Source: Oleispirillum sp963668495 (GTDB lineage: Bacteria; Pseudomonadota; Alphaproteobacteria; Rhodospirillales; Rhodospirillaceae). Taken from it: a stretch of DNA of 64,000 nt. Under the pieces are notes generated by a model. It had not been told where the DNA came from, did not search any database, and was given only the letters and a program-made list of their open reading frames with translations. This document shows positions 46,806 to 54,016 of this stretch, in pieces. Location: positions 2,604,001-2,668,000 of the forward strand of contig OY764545.1 in NCBI GenBank assembly GCA_963668495.1, given 5' to 3'. Made by a program: the position numbers and the translations under genes. How positions within the stretch are numbered: position 1 is the first letter of the stretch; each line of letters starts with the position of its first letter.

Positions 46806-48044
46806 GTGTTCAATATCCCCACTTTTGGCAAAAATGGTCACGACGCTGACAGCTATAGCCCACTCTTCTATCTGGCCTCATTGGGTGCTGGCGGTCTGGC
46901 TGTGACCTTTTTTATGGTCCCCATGTTTTGGCTGCCGCATCCGGGCACTCCGATCCCGACATTTGAAGCCATTGCATCCGGTTTCCAGACTGCCCCCGTC
47001 TGGCTGGCTGCATTAACGGCCTTATGTCTGGTCGGAGTGGCCGTATTTAGTGCCATTCATGTCAGATTATTAATCTGGAACATTGGCAACTATTCACGGT
47101 TCAAACGTACCAAAGCCTATACCGCTTTGCGCCAAAGCAATGCGGAAGTTCAGCTCATGGCAATTCCCCTGACCTACGCCATGAGCATCAACGTCGGCTT
47201 TATTCTGGGCGCATTGTTTGTACCGAAACTTTGGTCCATTGTGGAATACCTGTTCCCGTTCGCCATTCTTGGCTTCCTTATGGTTGGTATTTACGCCATG
47301 TCCTTGTTCGGGCGCATGATGGCACGCATCCTGACCGAGGGCGGATTTGACTGCGAACGCAACAATAACCTGTCACAGATGATGGCGATCTTCGCCTTCA
47401 GCATGGTAGCCGTCGGCTTTGCCGCCCCCGCCGCCATGAGCCACACCCCGCTCACTGCCGGGATTGCCATGATCCTGTCTGTCATGTTCCTAACTGCCGC
47501 AGGTGTTTTGTCCATCATCAAGATGACACTGGCGTTCCGCTCCATGTTGCTGCATGGAATCTCACGCGAGGGAGCCGCCAGCCTGTGGATCCTAATTCCA
47601 ATCCTGACTCTGTTTGGCATTACACTGGTTCGGTTGCGCCTTGGCAGCATGCATACCTTTGGCGTCGAGATTAGCGCCTATGGTACGTTGGCAATCCTAT
47701 CCGCTTTGGTTGGCCTGCAAGTCATGATCGGCTGGCTGGGGTATGGCGTCATGCAAAAAACCGGATACCTTGATACCTATGTCAAAGACCCGGTACACCC
47801 AGAAATCCCGGCGGCCCATACATTCTCACTGATCTGTCCCGGTGTTGCCTTCTTCGTGCTGTGGAACTTTTTCCTGAATAAGGGCATCGTCGCCGCCGGA
47901 CTACTGCATCAATTTGATTGGATGTGGTTTGCAGCCTACATCCCGGCGGTTTTGGTCCTGTTAAAAACCATACAGGTTTATATCAAACTGACACGTCGAC
48001 TAAACCAACCGTCAGGATCACGCGCCATACACTCTGCAACCTAA
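46806..48044 (+). CDS. Polytopic membrane protein, SLAC1/TDT-like transporter
   Basis: A 412-residue integral membrane protein with about ten transmembrane helices, resembling the tellurite-resistance/dicarboxylate-transporter (TDT, SLAC1) fold that forms anion channels in TehA. Visible elements are YSPLFYLASLGAGGLAVTFF at TM1 (FYLASLGAGGLAVTFF core), LTYAMSINVGFILGALFVP, FGRMMARILTEGGFDCERNN and HTFSLICPGVAFFVLWNFF. The start is the GTG at 46806 with GGAG seven bases upstream. A 14-bp AT palindrome precedes the gene. Substrate unknown; sulfite, nitrite, tellurite or short-chain acids are the usual candidates in the family. The match to SLAC1 is by overall look, not by a diagnostic residue. 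Confidence 0.65.
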   Translation: MFNIPTFGKNGHDADSYSPLFYLASLGAGGLAVTFFMVPMFWLPHPGTPIPTFEAIASGFQTAPVWLAALTALCLVGVAVFSAIHVRLLIWNIGNYSRFKRTKAYTALRQSNAEVQLMAIPLTYAMSINVGFILGALFVPKLWSIVEYLFPFAILGFLMVGIYAMSLFGRMMARILTEGGFDCERNNNLSQMMAIFAFSMVAVGFAAPAAMSHTPLTAGIAMILSVMFLTAAGVLSIIKMTLAFRSMLLHGISREGAASLWILIPILTLFGITLVRLRLGSMHTFGVEISAYGTLAILSALVGLQVMIGWLGYGVMQKTGYLDTYVKDPVHPEIPAAHTFSLICPGVAFFVLWNFFLNKGIVAAGLLHQFDWMWFAAYIPAVLVLLKTIQVYIKLTRRLNQPSGSRAIHSAT

Positions 48045-48049
48045 TCAAA

Positions 48050-48078
48050 AAAGCCCCTTGGCAAAACCAAGGGGCTTT
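48050..48078. terminator. Bidirectional terminator
   Basis: A 12-bp perfect stem (48050-48061 with 48067-48078) with a 5-base loop (CAAAA), with an A run on the left and a short T-rich end on the right. It separates the SLAC1-like gene from the convergent hydroxyacid dehydrogenase. Confidence 0.85.
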
Positions 48079-48082
48079 AAAA

Positions 48083-49090
48083 TTACATGGATACTTCAGG
48101 CATCAATCCCGGCAACCACGATGCATCCGGCAGACGCGCCGTAGCCAAGTTATCAATGGTCGCCTGCAACATATCGTGCAAGGCTTCATGAGTGCTGGCC
48201 CCCATATGCGTGGTAGCGATCACATTCGGCAACGTTAACAAAGACAGATCAGCACACGGCTCACAAGCCCAAACGTCAAAAGCCGCCGCGCCCAACTGCC
48301 CGCTTTCCAATGCCTGACGTAAGGCGACCTCGTCCACAATACCGCCCCGCGCCGTATTCACCAGCACCGCGCCCGGACGCATTGCTGCTAATGCCTTCGC
48401 ATCTATCATATTGCGGCTTAAGTTCGTCAACGGCACATGCAAACTGACCACATTGGCCTCACACAGCACCGTATTCAGATCAACGGCCTCAACCCCATGC
48501 TCTGCATAAAATTCTGGGTAAGATCGAATATCATGAACAAGCACGCGGCATCCGAACGGAGCCAACAGCCGGATAACTTCCTGCCCAATTTGACCACAGC
48601 CAATAATCCCAACGGTTTTCCCACTGAGGGTATGCCCCATTTGCCGCAGCCAGACACCTCGGCGCAGATCATGCCCTACCTGAGGAATCTTACGCAGTGC
48701 CGACAACATTCCACCCAAGGCCAATTCTGCGACAGAGCGTTTATTCACCCCAGCCGTCCAGCCGAGTTTCACGTCGTGACGGGCCATAGCGGATAGATCA
48801 ATGCTGTCCAAACCAACACCGATTTTGGACACAACCCGCAATTCCGGGACTGCGGCGAAAACTTGGTCATTCAGAATTTCTGCGGCGGTAATCGCCAATT
48901 CACAACCCTGCAAATGGTTCAGCAAAGCATCCCCAAGCAGATCATGGGTGTGATCGGTAAAGCAAGCATTGGGATAGCGCGACAGCAGCTCTGCCTTCAT
49001 TGCCGGGAAACGATTGAAATGCGGGGCACACACTGCCACCCGCCGCGTATCTATTGTCATCTTCACGCCAGAGCCTTGCTCTGTCCTCAT
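48083..49090 (-). CDS. D-isomer-specific 2-hydroxyacid dehydrogenase
   Basis: Up to 335 residues; an NAD(P)-dependent oxidoreductase. The nucleotide-binding loop is GIIGCGQIGQEV near residue 165, and the catalytic set is Arg in VNTARGGIVDE, a downstream Glu and His in TTHMGAST. ELRVVSKIGVGLDSIDL near residue 85 is also typical. Substrate unknown (phosphoglycerate-, glyoxylate- or hydroxypyruvate-like). An in-frame ATG at 49060 gives a more usual N-terminus (MTIDTRRVAVCAP) and may be the real start. It begins 5 bases after the LysR stop, so it is probably in the regulator's operon. Confidence 0.88.
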   Translation of the reverse strand: MRTEQGSGVKMTIDTRRVAVCAPHFNRFPAMKAELLSRYPNACFTDHTHDLLGDALLNHLQGCELAITAAEILNDQVFAAVPELRVVSKIGVGLDSIDLSAMARHDVKLGWTAGVNKRSVAELALGGMLSALRKIPQVGHDLRRGVWLRQMGHTLSGKTVGIIGCGQIGQEVIRLLAPFGCRVLVHDIRSYPEFYAEHGVEAVDLNTVLCEANVVSLHVPLTNLSRNMIDAKALAAMRPGAVLVNTARGGIVDEVALRQALESGQLGAAAFDVWACEPCADLSLLTLPNVIATTHMGASTHEALHDMLQATIDNLATARLPDASWLPGLMPEVSM

Positions 49091-49095
49091 TCCTG

Positions 49096-49977
49096 TTATA
49101 ATTCGGCGGGATTATGCAACGTTTTCAATGAGTCAATAAAGTGCCGCAATGCAAAATTGTGGAATTTCTGCCGATGCCAGATCAAACTGAGGCGTCGGGT
49201 AAAGGTTTGCCCCAGTTTCAGGGCGACCAAAGACCGCCGAGAGACCCGTTCTTGCACTGCCAAACGGGAAGCAAACGACAGCCCAAGGCCAGACTCGACC
49301 GCCAGCAACCCGGCCTCAATGGAGTTCAAGACCCGAACCGTACCGAGCGGCTGAACCAGCGGCGCAACATCCCGCTCAAACTGCTCCCGACTACCGGAAT
49401 GCGGCTCCCGCAGCACCCAATCGGCATGACGCAAGTCATCCCATGACACAGCATCTTGCCGGGCAAGCGGATGAGACGGCGCAGCAACAATCAGCATTTC
49501 ATCCTTACGCCATGCCTGCGTTGTCAGTTCCGGGGCATGATTTCGCCCCTCGATCAAGGCAAGGTCCAGCTCAAACCGTTTCAGCATTTCACACAAATCA
49601 TGGGTATTGTGGATTTGCACATCAGCTTCCACATCCGGCAACTGCGCCAAAAGCGACGGCAACACATAATTGCCGATGGTCTGGCTCGCGCCCAACCGCA
49701 ATACGCCGTGCGCGACACCTCCCGCATCGAACAGGTGGCGAATATCCTCCATCCGATCCAGAACATCCTGCGCCAAAGGCAACAGTTCACTTCCCTGTTC
49801 ATTCAAACGTAAGTGCGGATGCACTCGATCAAACACAGGGGACCCCAACCGCCGTTCAAGCTCTGCCAAAGCCTGTGACACCGCACCTTTGCTAAGGCAG
49901 ACCTCATCTGCGGCAGCGCCAAGGCTGCCATGACGTGCGATACTGACAAAGACCTGAAGCTGCTTCAAACTCGGCAT
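49096..49977 (-). CDS. LysR-family transcriptional regulator
   Basis: A 293-residue regulator. The winged helix-turn-helix is at residues 3-62 (LKQLQVFVSIARHGSLGAAA, then CLSKGAVSQALAELERRLG) and the effector-binding PBP2 domain covers 90-290 (LRLGASQTIGNYVLPSLL). It is divergent from the TDT transporter gene at 50082 with 104 bases between, the classic LysR arrangement, so it probably controls that transporter. It heads a two-gene unit with the hydroxyacid dehydrogenase. The inducer is unknown. Confidence 0.92.
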   Translation of the reverse strand: MPSLKQLQVFVSIARHGSLGAAADEVCLSKGAVSQALAELERRLGSPVFDRVHPHLRLNEQGSELLPLAQDVLDRMEDIRHLFDAGGVAHGVLRLGASQTIGNYVLPSLLAQLPDVEADVQIHNTHDLCEMLKRFELDLALIEGRNHAPELTTQAWRKDEMLIVAAPSHPLARQDAVSWDDLRHADWVLREPHSGSREQFERDVAPLVQPLGTVRVLNSIEAGLLAVESGLGLSFASRLAVQERVSRRSLVALKLGQTFTRRLSLIWHRQKFHNFALRHFIDSLKTLHNPAEL

Positions 49978-50081
49978 TAAGTTTTTCCAAACGTATTGTT
50001 TAATTCATATAGATATCATAAACACACACAATCGTCTATGTTGACCGACCTGATAACCACACATAAACAACAGGTCGCATC

Positions 50082-51050
50082 ATGCTTCGCAAACCAATTC
50101 AACGGGTCGCAAACGCACCAACGCCCATGGCCGGATTGGCACTCGGCATTGCCAGCCTTGGCTGGTGCTGGGAAAACAGCGGCTGGTTCGATGGACGCGC
50201 CCAAGCGCTTGGCGCGGTAATTGCCGCCGCCATGCTGGTCACCTTAACCCTGAAATTTATTGCCCACCCCAGCCTTCTGAAAGATGATCTGGCTCACCCG
50301 GTGGTGGGCAGCGTGGTACCCACGTTTGCCATGGCGACGATGGTGGTTTCCGCTGCAATCAAGGGCGAGGCCGGGCACACCCTGTGGCTGTTTGCCGTTG
50401 CGCTTCACTTAATGTTCTTGGTTATGTTCATTTGGCACCGCGCCAAAGATTTTGAGCTGCACCACATGGTGCCAAGCTGGTTTGTGCCACCTGTCGGCAT
50501 TATCGTTGCGGATGTCACCACTCCCGGCGGCGCACTGTTGCCATTATCCCATGGTTTGCTGTGGTTTGGCTTATCCTGTTATGCCGTCATGCTGCCGATT
50601 ATATTGTACCGCCTGATTTTCAGTCACGAGATCCCCGATGCGGCAAAGCCAACCATTGCCATTCTTGCCGCCCCTGCCAGCTTGTCCCTTGCTGGATACC
50701 TGACAGTAGAGCCGAACCCATCCTTGCTGTTGGTGGATATCTTATTGGGGATTGCAGTATTGATGACCGTGGTGATCTATCTGGCATTTTTCCGGCTGCT
50801 GCGCCTGCCGTTCAGCCCCGGCTATGCCGCATTTACCTTTCCCATGGTGATCGGAGCCACCGCCCTGTTCAAGGTCGCTGACCTGTTTGCCCGTTGGCAA
50901 CTGCCGACCGAGGCCATCGCACAAATCCACATGCTCGCCGTGTTCGAGCTTGCCATCGCCACAATCGTGGTTGGCTATGTTTCACTGCGCTATGCCCTGC
51001 ACTTTTCACCAAAACCCAAACGGCAGGCCGCGCCCTCCGAAGCCATTTAG
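50082..51050 (+). CDS. TDT-family (TehA/SLAC1) transporter
   Basis: A 322-residue membrane protein with about ten transmembrane helices. PTPMAGLALGIASLGWCWE at TM1 is the TDT signature (PxPMAGLALGxxSLG). Later segments include HLMFLVMFIWHRAKDFELHH, then PSWFVPPVGIIVAD and AFTFPMVIGATALFKVADL. In TehA a conserved Phe gates the pore; the matching Phe is likely in AAFTFPMV. Family members export sulfite, tellurite-related anions or transport dicarboxylates. It is controlled presumably by the divergent LysR gene. A good terminator follows. Confidence 0.85.
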   Translation: MLRKPIQRVANAPTPMAGLALGIASLGWCWENSGWFDGRAQALGAVIAAAMLVTLTLKFIAHPSLLKDDLAHPVVGSVVPTFAMATMVVSAAIKGEAGHTLWLFAVALHLMFLVMFIWHRAKDFELHHMVPSWFVPPVGIIVADVTTPGGALLPLSHGLLWFGLSCYAVMLPIILYRLIFSHEIPDAAKPTIAILAAPASLSLAGYLTVEPNPSLLLVDILLGIAVLMTVVIYLAFFRLLRLPFSPGYAAFTFPMVIGATALFKVADLFARWQLPTEAIAQIHMLAVFELAIATIVVGYVSLRYALHFSPKPKRQAAPSEAI

Positions 51051-51091
51051 GAGGCCCGCCCACAACCCATAAGAATTCGGTTCAACTTGAA

Positions 51092-51120
51092 GCGCGCCGC
51101 ACCCCGGCGCGTTCTTTTTT
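51092..51120 (+). terminator. Rho-independent terminator of the TDT transporter gene
   Basis: A GC-rich stem (51092-51099 with 51105-51112, 7 bp plus a G-T closing pair) with a 5-base loop, followed by TTCTTTTTT (51112-51120), 41 bases past the stop codon. Confidence 0.85.
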
Positions 51121-51131
51121 GGGAGAAAAGG

Positions 51132-51539
51132 CTATTCTGCCGCCGATGTCCCGGTCATAGCGTGCAGAACACGCATAGCGTCCTCGGCCCGATCCGCAGG
51201 AACGAACAAATGATCGTGATAAAAGGCAGAAACCGGATTCACGCCCATCCCTTCCGCCGCGAGGCGCGTGGCAATCTTGGCAATAAACCCAACCGCATCC
51301 AATGACGAATGCACATTCAGTGTAATCATGCGGCACGGGAATTCCCCGGCAAGGCCAAGACGCTCGGCCTCATCCTCCGCCAGAATTAGGGTTACCCCCT
51401 CAGCCTCGCGAAAGGTCATTTTCGCCCGCGCATCCCGCACCACTCGCGGGTCACTGGTGGTGGTAAAGACATATGCCTCGCCATGCAAAACCGGATGCAT
51501 AGAGGCAATCAAACGATCCAGATTGGTTTCTCCGCTCAT
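51132..51539 (-). CDS. ACT-domain protein (DUF2241-like)
   Basis: A 135-residue protein of paired small ligand-binding ACT-like modules: LHGEAYVFTTTSDPRVV near the N-terminus, EGVTLILAEDEAERLGL in the middle, and CRMITLNVHSSLDAVGFIAKIATRLA at the C-terminus (split: MITLNVHSSLDAVGF, then IAKIATRLA). ACT domains usually sense amino acids; the partner is unknown. Full length and alone on its strand, flanked by a terminator on one side and the left 41-nt hairpin element on the other. Confidence 0.85.
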   Translation of the reverse strand: MSGETNLDRLIASMHPVLHGEAYVFTTTSDPRVVRDARAKMTFREAEGVTLILAEDEAERLGLAGEFPCRMITLNVHSSLDAVGFIAKIATRLAAEGMGVNPVSAFYHDHLFVPADRAEDAMRVLHAMTGTSAAE

Positions 51540-51596
51540 TGGCTATCCTCCCAATCACTACGTTTCGATTTCATCGCCTGAGTATAGCATAGGCAC

Positions 51597-51637
51597 GCGA
51601 GCTTTGCCCGCACCCACAAGGAGGCTCGGCCTCCTTG
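51597..51637 (-). repeat. Left copy of a 41-nt two-hairpin element
   Basis: Read on the minus strand: a 9-bp perfect hairpin with loop CGA (51637-51617), a 5-base spacer TGGGT, then a 6-bp hairpin (one G-T pair) with loop AAA (51611-51597). The right copy at 53882-53922, in opposite orientation, has exactly the same lengths (9-3-9-5-6-3-6) and a near-identical spacer, but different stem bases that still pair. That is covariation. It sits just left of the AT-rich nuclease gene. Confidence 0.7.
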
Positions 51638-51707
51638 ACCTCATAGCAATGCACCGTCTTTGGGGCCGCATTTAAGATTAGAGCAAACACATGGATTTAC
51701 TGGAAGC

Positions 51708-51896
51708 ATGATGTTAATAATAGAACATTCGTTAAAGCTAGATGAGTCAATAAAATGCATAACGCATTTAAAAGAAAAGAAATTGATTTCCCTACAAACA
51801 GGAAATTCTGCATTAAAGATATGCTACATAAATATACATGTAAAAGAGAGAAAACAGAAAGAGATAAACAACTCTTTTCATCTGCATGGTGGATAA
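51708..51896 (+). CDS. Possible small ORF overlapping the nuclease gene start
   Basis: A 62-codon frame with ATG codons at 51708 and 51711, preceded by GGAAG (51702-51706). The product is Lys/Ile-rich and low in complexity but not absurd (MMLIIEHSLKLDESIKCITH at the start). It overlaps the first 142 bases of the PD-(D/E)XK frame in a different frame. It may be a leader peptide, an overlapping gene, or the true N-terminus joined by a frameshift. Codon preference does not separate the two frames. Confidence 0.3.
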   Translation: MMLIIEHSLKLDESIKCITHLKEKKLISLQTGNSALKICYINIHVKERKQKEINNSFHLHGG

Positions 51897-53722
51897 GCAG
51901 CCAAATAAGCGCAGCAAGAAACACATTCGATCACTTTTTTGATTTTCTAGATAAAAATAGTGCCATTCAACTCGGAGTAGCCCAGACGAATTTTGAATAC
52001 ATTAATTTTTCAAGAAAAGTACAAACTATTCAAGAAAAAGAGAGAACCTTATATTTAGGCTATGAAAATAGAAAAAGGGTATATTCCCCAACAACAGAAA
52101 CAGAATTAGGCATTGAGTCAATTAATACGACTCTAGCAGAAATAATACCACACATTATCCATTCAACCGAAAACAACTCATTAGAAGATAATATAGACTT
52201 TCCTTACACAGAGGAATTCCTAAGATATTTCGGCGCTAGTTGCTCTATTACTTCTACCATATCATATTTATGGCAAAAAATATTTTGGAACAACTGGTAT
52301 ATAACAAATAAAAACAACAATATATACTTAAAGCCAAACAATCTTAGCATGGAAATACTTTGGCGGGCTTGGCACTGGAGGCACGAGGCCCTTATAACAG
52401 AAAAATTTAATAAATCAGCGATCAATATCAGCAAAAGCAATTACAGAGAGAGATATGGAAAGTACAGAACCGTAACAAAAATTAGATGGAAAAAACAACA
52501 TTGGGAACTAACTTTAGCAACAGTAAGTCATATTGAATCAGTAATTACGAAATCAAGCACAATAGAGATGTGCAACTCATCCTATGTTAAGATATTTTTA
52601 CACGAAGAACTGCCAGAAATACACATGAGCATCAGCAAACTCAACGAATGCTGGCAAGTAATAACTGATATATCTATCCTAATAGCAAAAGATCTCAACA
52701 ACTTCAGAATAACCAACAGAAATGATAAAAAATATTCTGCAACCATAAAAAGAAGAAGCCTTGTTTACGCTATTGAAAAGTGCTGCTTATTATCAAAGGA
52801 TAAAGCAGAAACTGTTGTTGATTTTTTTACTTTCGATCTCAAAAAAAATAACGCATTTAAGCTTGGCGTATGGTCTATGCCTCTCGTGCCCATTGAACAA
52901 AATGAAAAGCTGACGATAAGTCTATCTTCAGTTCTAACAGGTGTACCACACCGTAGAGCCGAACAATGGATGCATCGAACTGGCTTCGATAAAGGCAAAA
53001 CAAACAGCCGTATGGGCATAATATTTGAGAAACATGTACGCAAAACAATAAATAAAATTGTTGATAATAACTTCATGTTCAAGGACTTTAAGACCATTGA
53101 TGCAGCATATCACCCATCAATCAAAGAAATTGGCGACATTGATATGCTATTAAGGATTGGTAATCTTATCATTATTGGAGAAATTAAGTGCTTTTTCAGC
53201 CCGTGCGACCCCCAAGAAAGGCACAATCACTTAAGGAAAATTGAAGATGCAAGCAAGCAACTCTCTAAAAAGGTAACTTGGGCTCAAAACAACACCTCAG
53301 CGTTAAAAACGGCCCTAGGCGGATCAGGCAAATACAATATTCTCCCTATTATAATATTAAACACACCATTTGGTTCATCATTAAATTATGATGGCAATAT
53401 AGTCACAGACATCGATTTCTTAGAACTAATTTTAGGAAGCAACGTAATATATTTAAATGCTGCAATAATTAAAGGCACAGGCGTAATCAATGGGAAAGGA
53501 GAGATTTTATATAAAAGTCAGAAAGATTTAGAAGACAAGATTCATGCTATACTAAACAGTCCACTTCCTCTTGAACGCTATAAAAAACGCGCCACCTTAA
53601 CCAGTTACTCTATTCCTAAGTCCACGGGTGGGTATCTTTATGTCGATGAAATAACTTCCAGGAAAGAAGCTTTTATTACAGAATACAACGAACTTACCGC
53701 CATCATTGATGATCTCTTCTGA
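51755..53722 (+). CDS. AT-rich gene encoding a putative PD-(D/E)XK nuclease
   Basis: A 655-residue soluble protein with no family that I can name. Residues 1-400 form an Asn/Ile/Lys-rich, tryptophan-containing region. The C-terminal part has the spaced residues of a PD-(D/E)XK nuclease: Glu425 (GIIFEKHVRK), Asp461 and Asp463 (IGDIDML), a short loop, then Glu476 and Lys478 (IIGEIKC), followed by a Gln/Lys helix. Base composition is far more AT-rich than anything else in the window, and codons such as AAA, ATA and AGA dominate, so it was probably acquired recently. It stands alone, with no methylase or partner. The ATG at 51755 has no good ribosome site. A stand-alone defence or DNA-processing nuclease is the leading guess. 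Confidence 0.6.
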   Translation: MHNAFKRKEIDFPTNRKFCIKDMLHKYTCKREKTERDKQLFSSAWWISSQISAARNTFDHFFDFLDKNSAIQLGVAQTNFEYINFSRKVQTIQEKERTLYLGYENRKRVYSPTTETELGIESINTTLAEIIPHIIHSTENNSLEDNIDFPYTEEFLRYFGASCSITSTISYLWQKIFWNNWYITNKNNNIYLKPNNLSMEILWRAWHWRHEALITEKFNKSAINISKSNYRERYGKYRTVTKIRWKKQHWELTLATVSHIESVITKSSTIEMCNSSYVKIFLHEELPEIHMSISKLNECWQVITDISILIAKDLNNFRITNRNDKKYSATIKRRSLVYAIEKCCLLSKDKAETVVDFFTFDLKKNNAFKLGVWSMPLVPIEQNEKLTISLSSVLTGVPHRRAEQWMHRTGFDKGKTNSRMGIIFEKHVRKTINKIVDNNFMFKDFKTIDAAYHPSIKEIGDIDMLLRIGNLIIIGEIKCFFSPCDPQERHNHLRKIEDASKQLSKKVTWAQNNTSALKTALGGSGKYNILPIIILNTPFGSSLNYDGNIVTDIDFLELILGSNVIYLNAAIIKGTGVINGKGEILYKSQKDLEDKIHAILNSPLPLERYKKRATLTSYSIPKSTGGYLYVDEITSRKEAFITEYNELTAIIDDLF

Positions 53723-53881
53723 ATATTACACCCCTATCAACCCACACAATCCGAATGTTTCACAGTTTTTACACTTTCGAATGTGAACTTAATAAAAGCT
53801 AAATCCTTTTTTATGAAGGGAAGCTATTTAAAAACATTGCAACGCCAAGAAATCAAGTTGCTGCTTCCCATAAAAGCTGTA

Positions 53882-53922
53882 CACAGGGTCCGTGACCCTG
53901 TGCGGGTGTGGGTGGAACCCAC
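53882..53922 (+). repeat. Right copy of the 41-nt two-hairpin element
   Basis: Plus strand: 9-bp perfect hairpin with loop CGT (53882-53902), spacer CGGGT (53903-53907), then a 6-bp perfect hairpin with loop GGA (53908-53922). Same architecture as the left copy, in inverted orientation, and with compensating base changes in both stems. Confidence 0.7.
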
Positions 53923-53957
53923 GAACTCGGGACAAACTAGAGATAGGGCACGCAATG

Positions 53958-53991
53958 AAAAAGGCCGCTCTCTGATGAGAACGGCCTTTTT
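53958..53991. terminator. Bidirectional terminator after gatB
   Basis: A 10-bp perfect stem AAAAAGGCCG/CGGCCTTTTT (53958-53967 with 53982-53991), with T runs on both strands. The 14-base loop can form four further pairs. It lies 25 bases past the gatB stop on the minus strand. Confidence 0.85.
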
Positions 53992-54016
53992 GCTATCGTG
54001 AAAGTGTCCCAAGCAC

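Larger units (their letters stand above)
53723..54016. other. Gap between the nuclease gene and gatB
   Basis: A 294-base gap. The first 150 bases keep the AT-rich composition of the nuclease gene and show nothing recognisable. The rest holds the right two-hairpin element (53882-53922) and a bidirectional terminator (53958-53991). Composition returns to the genome norm close to the element, so the acquired segment seems to end near 53880. Confidence 0.6.

Noticed and set aside
53880..53991. A tRNA fragment or attachment-site remnant near the right end of the AT-rich gene
   Set aside because: No acceptor stem or standard T-loop can be formed; the hairpin pattern is better explained by the 41-nt element plus a terminator, and no direct repeat was found at the two ends.
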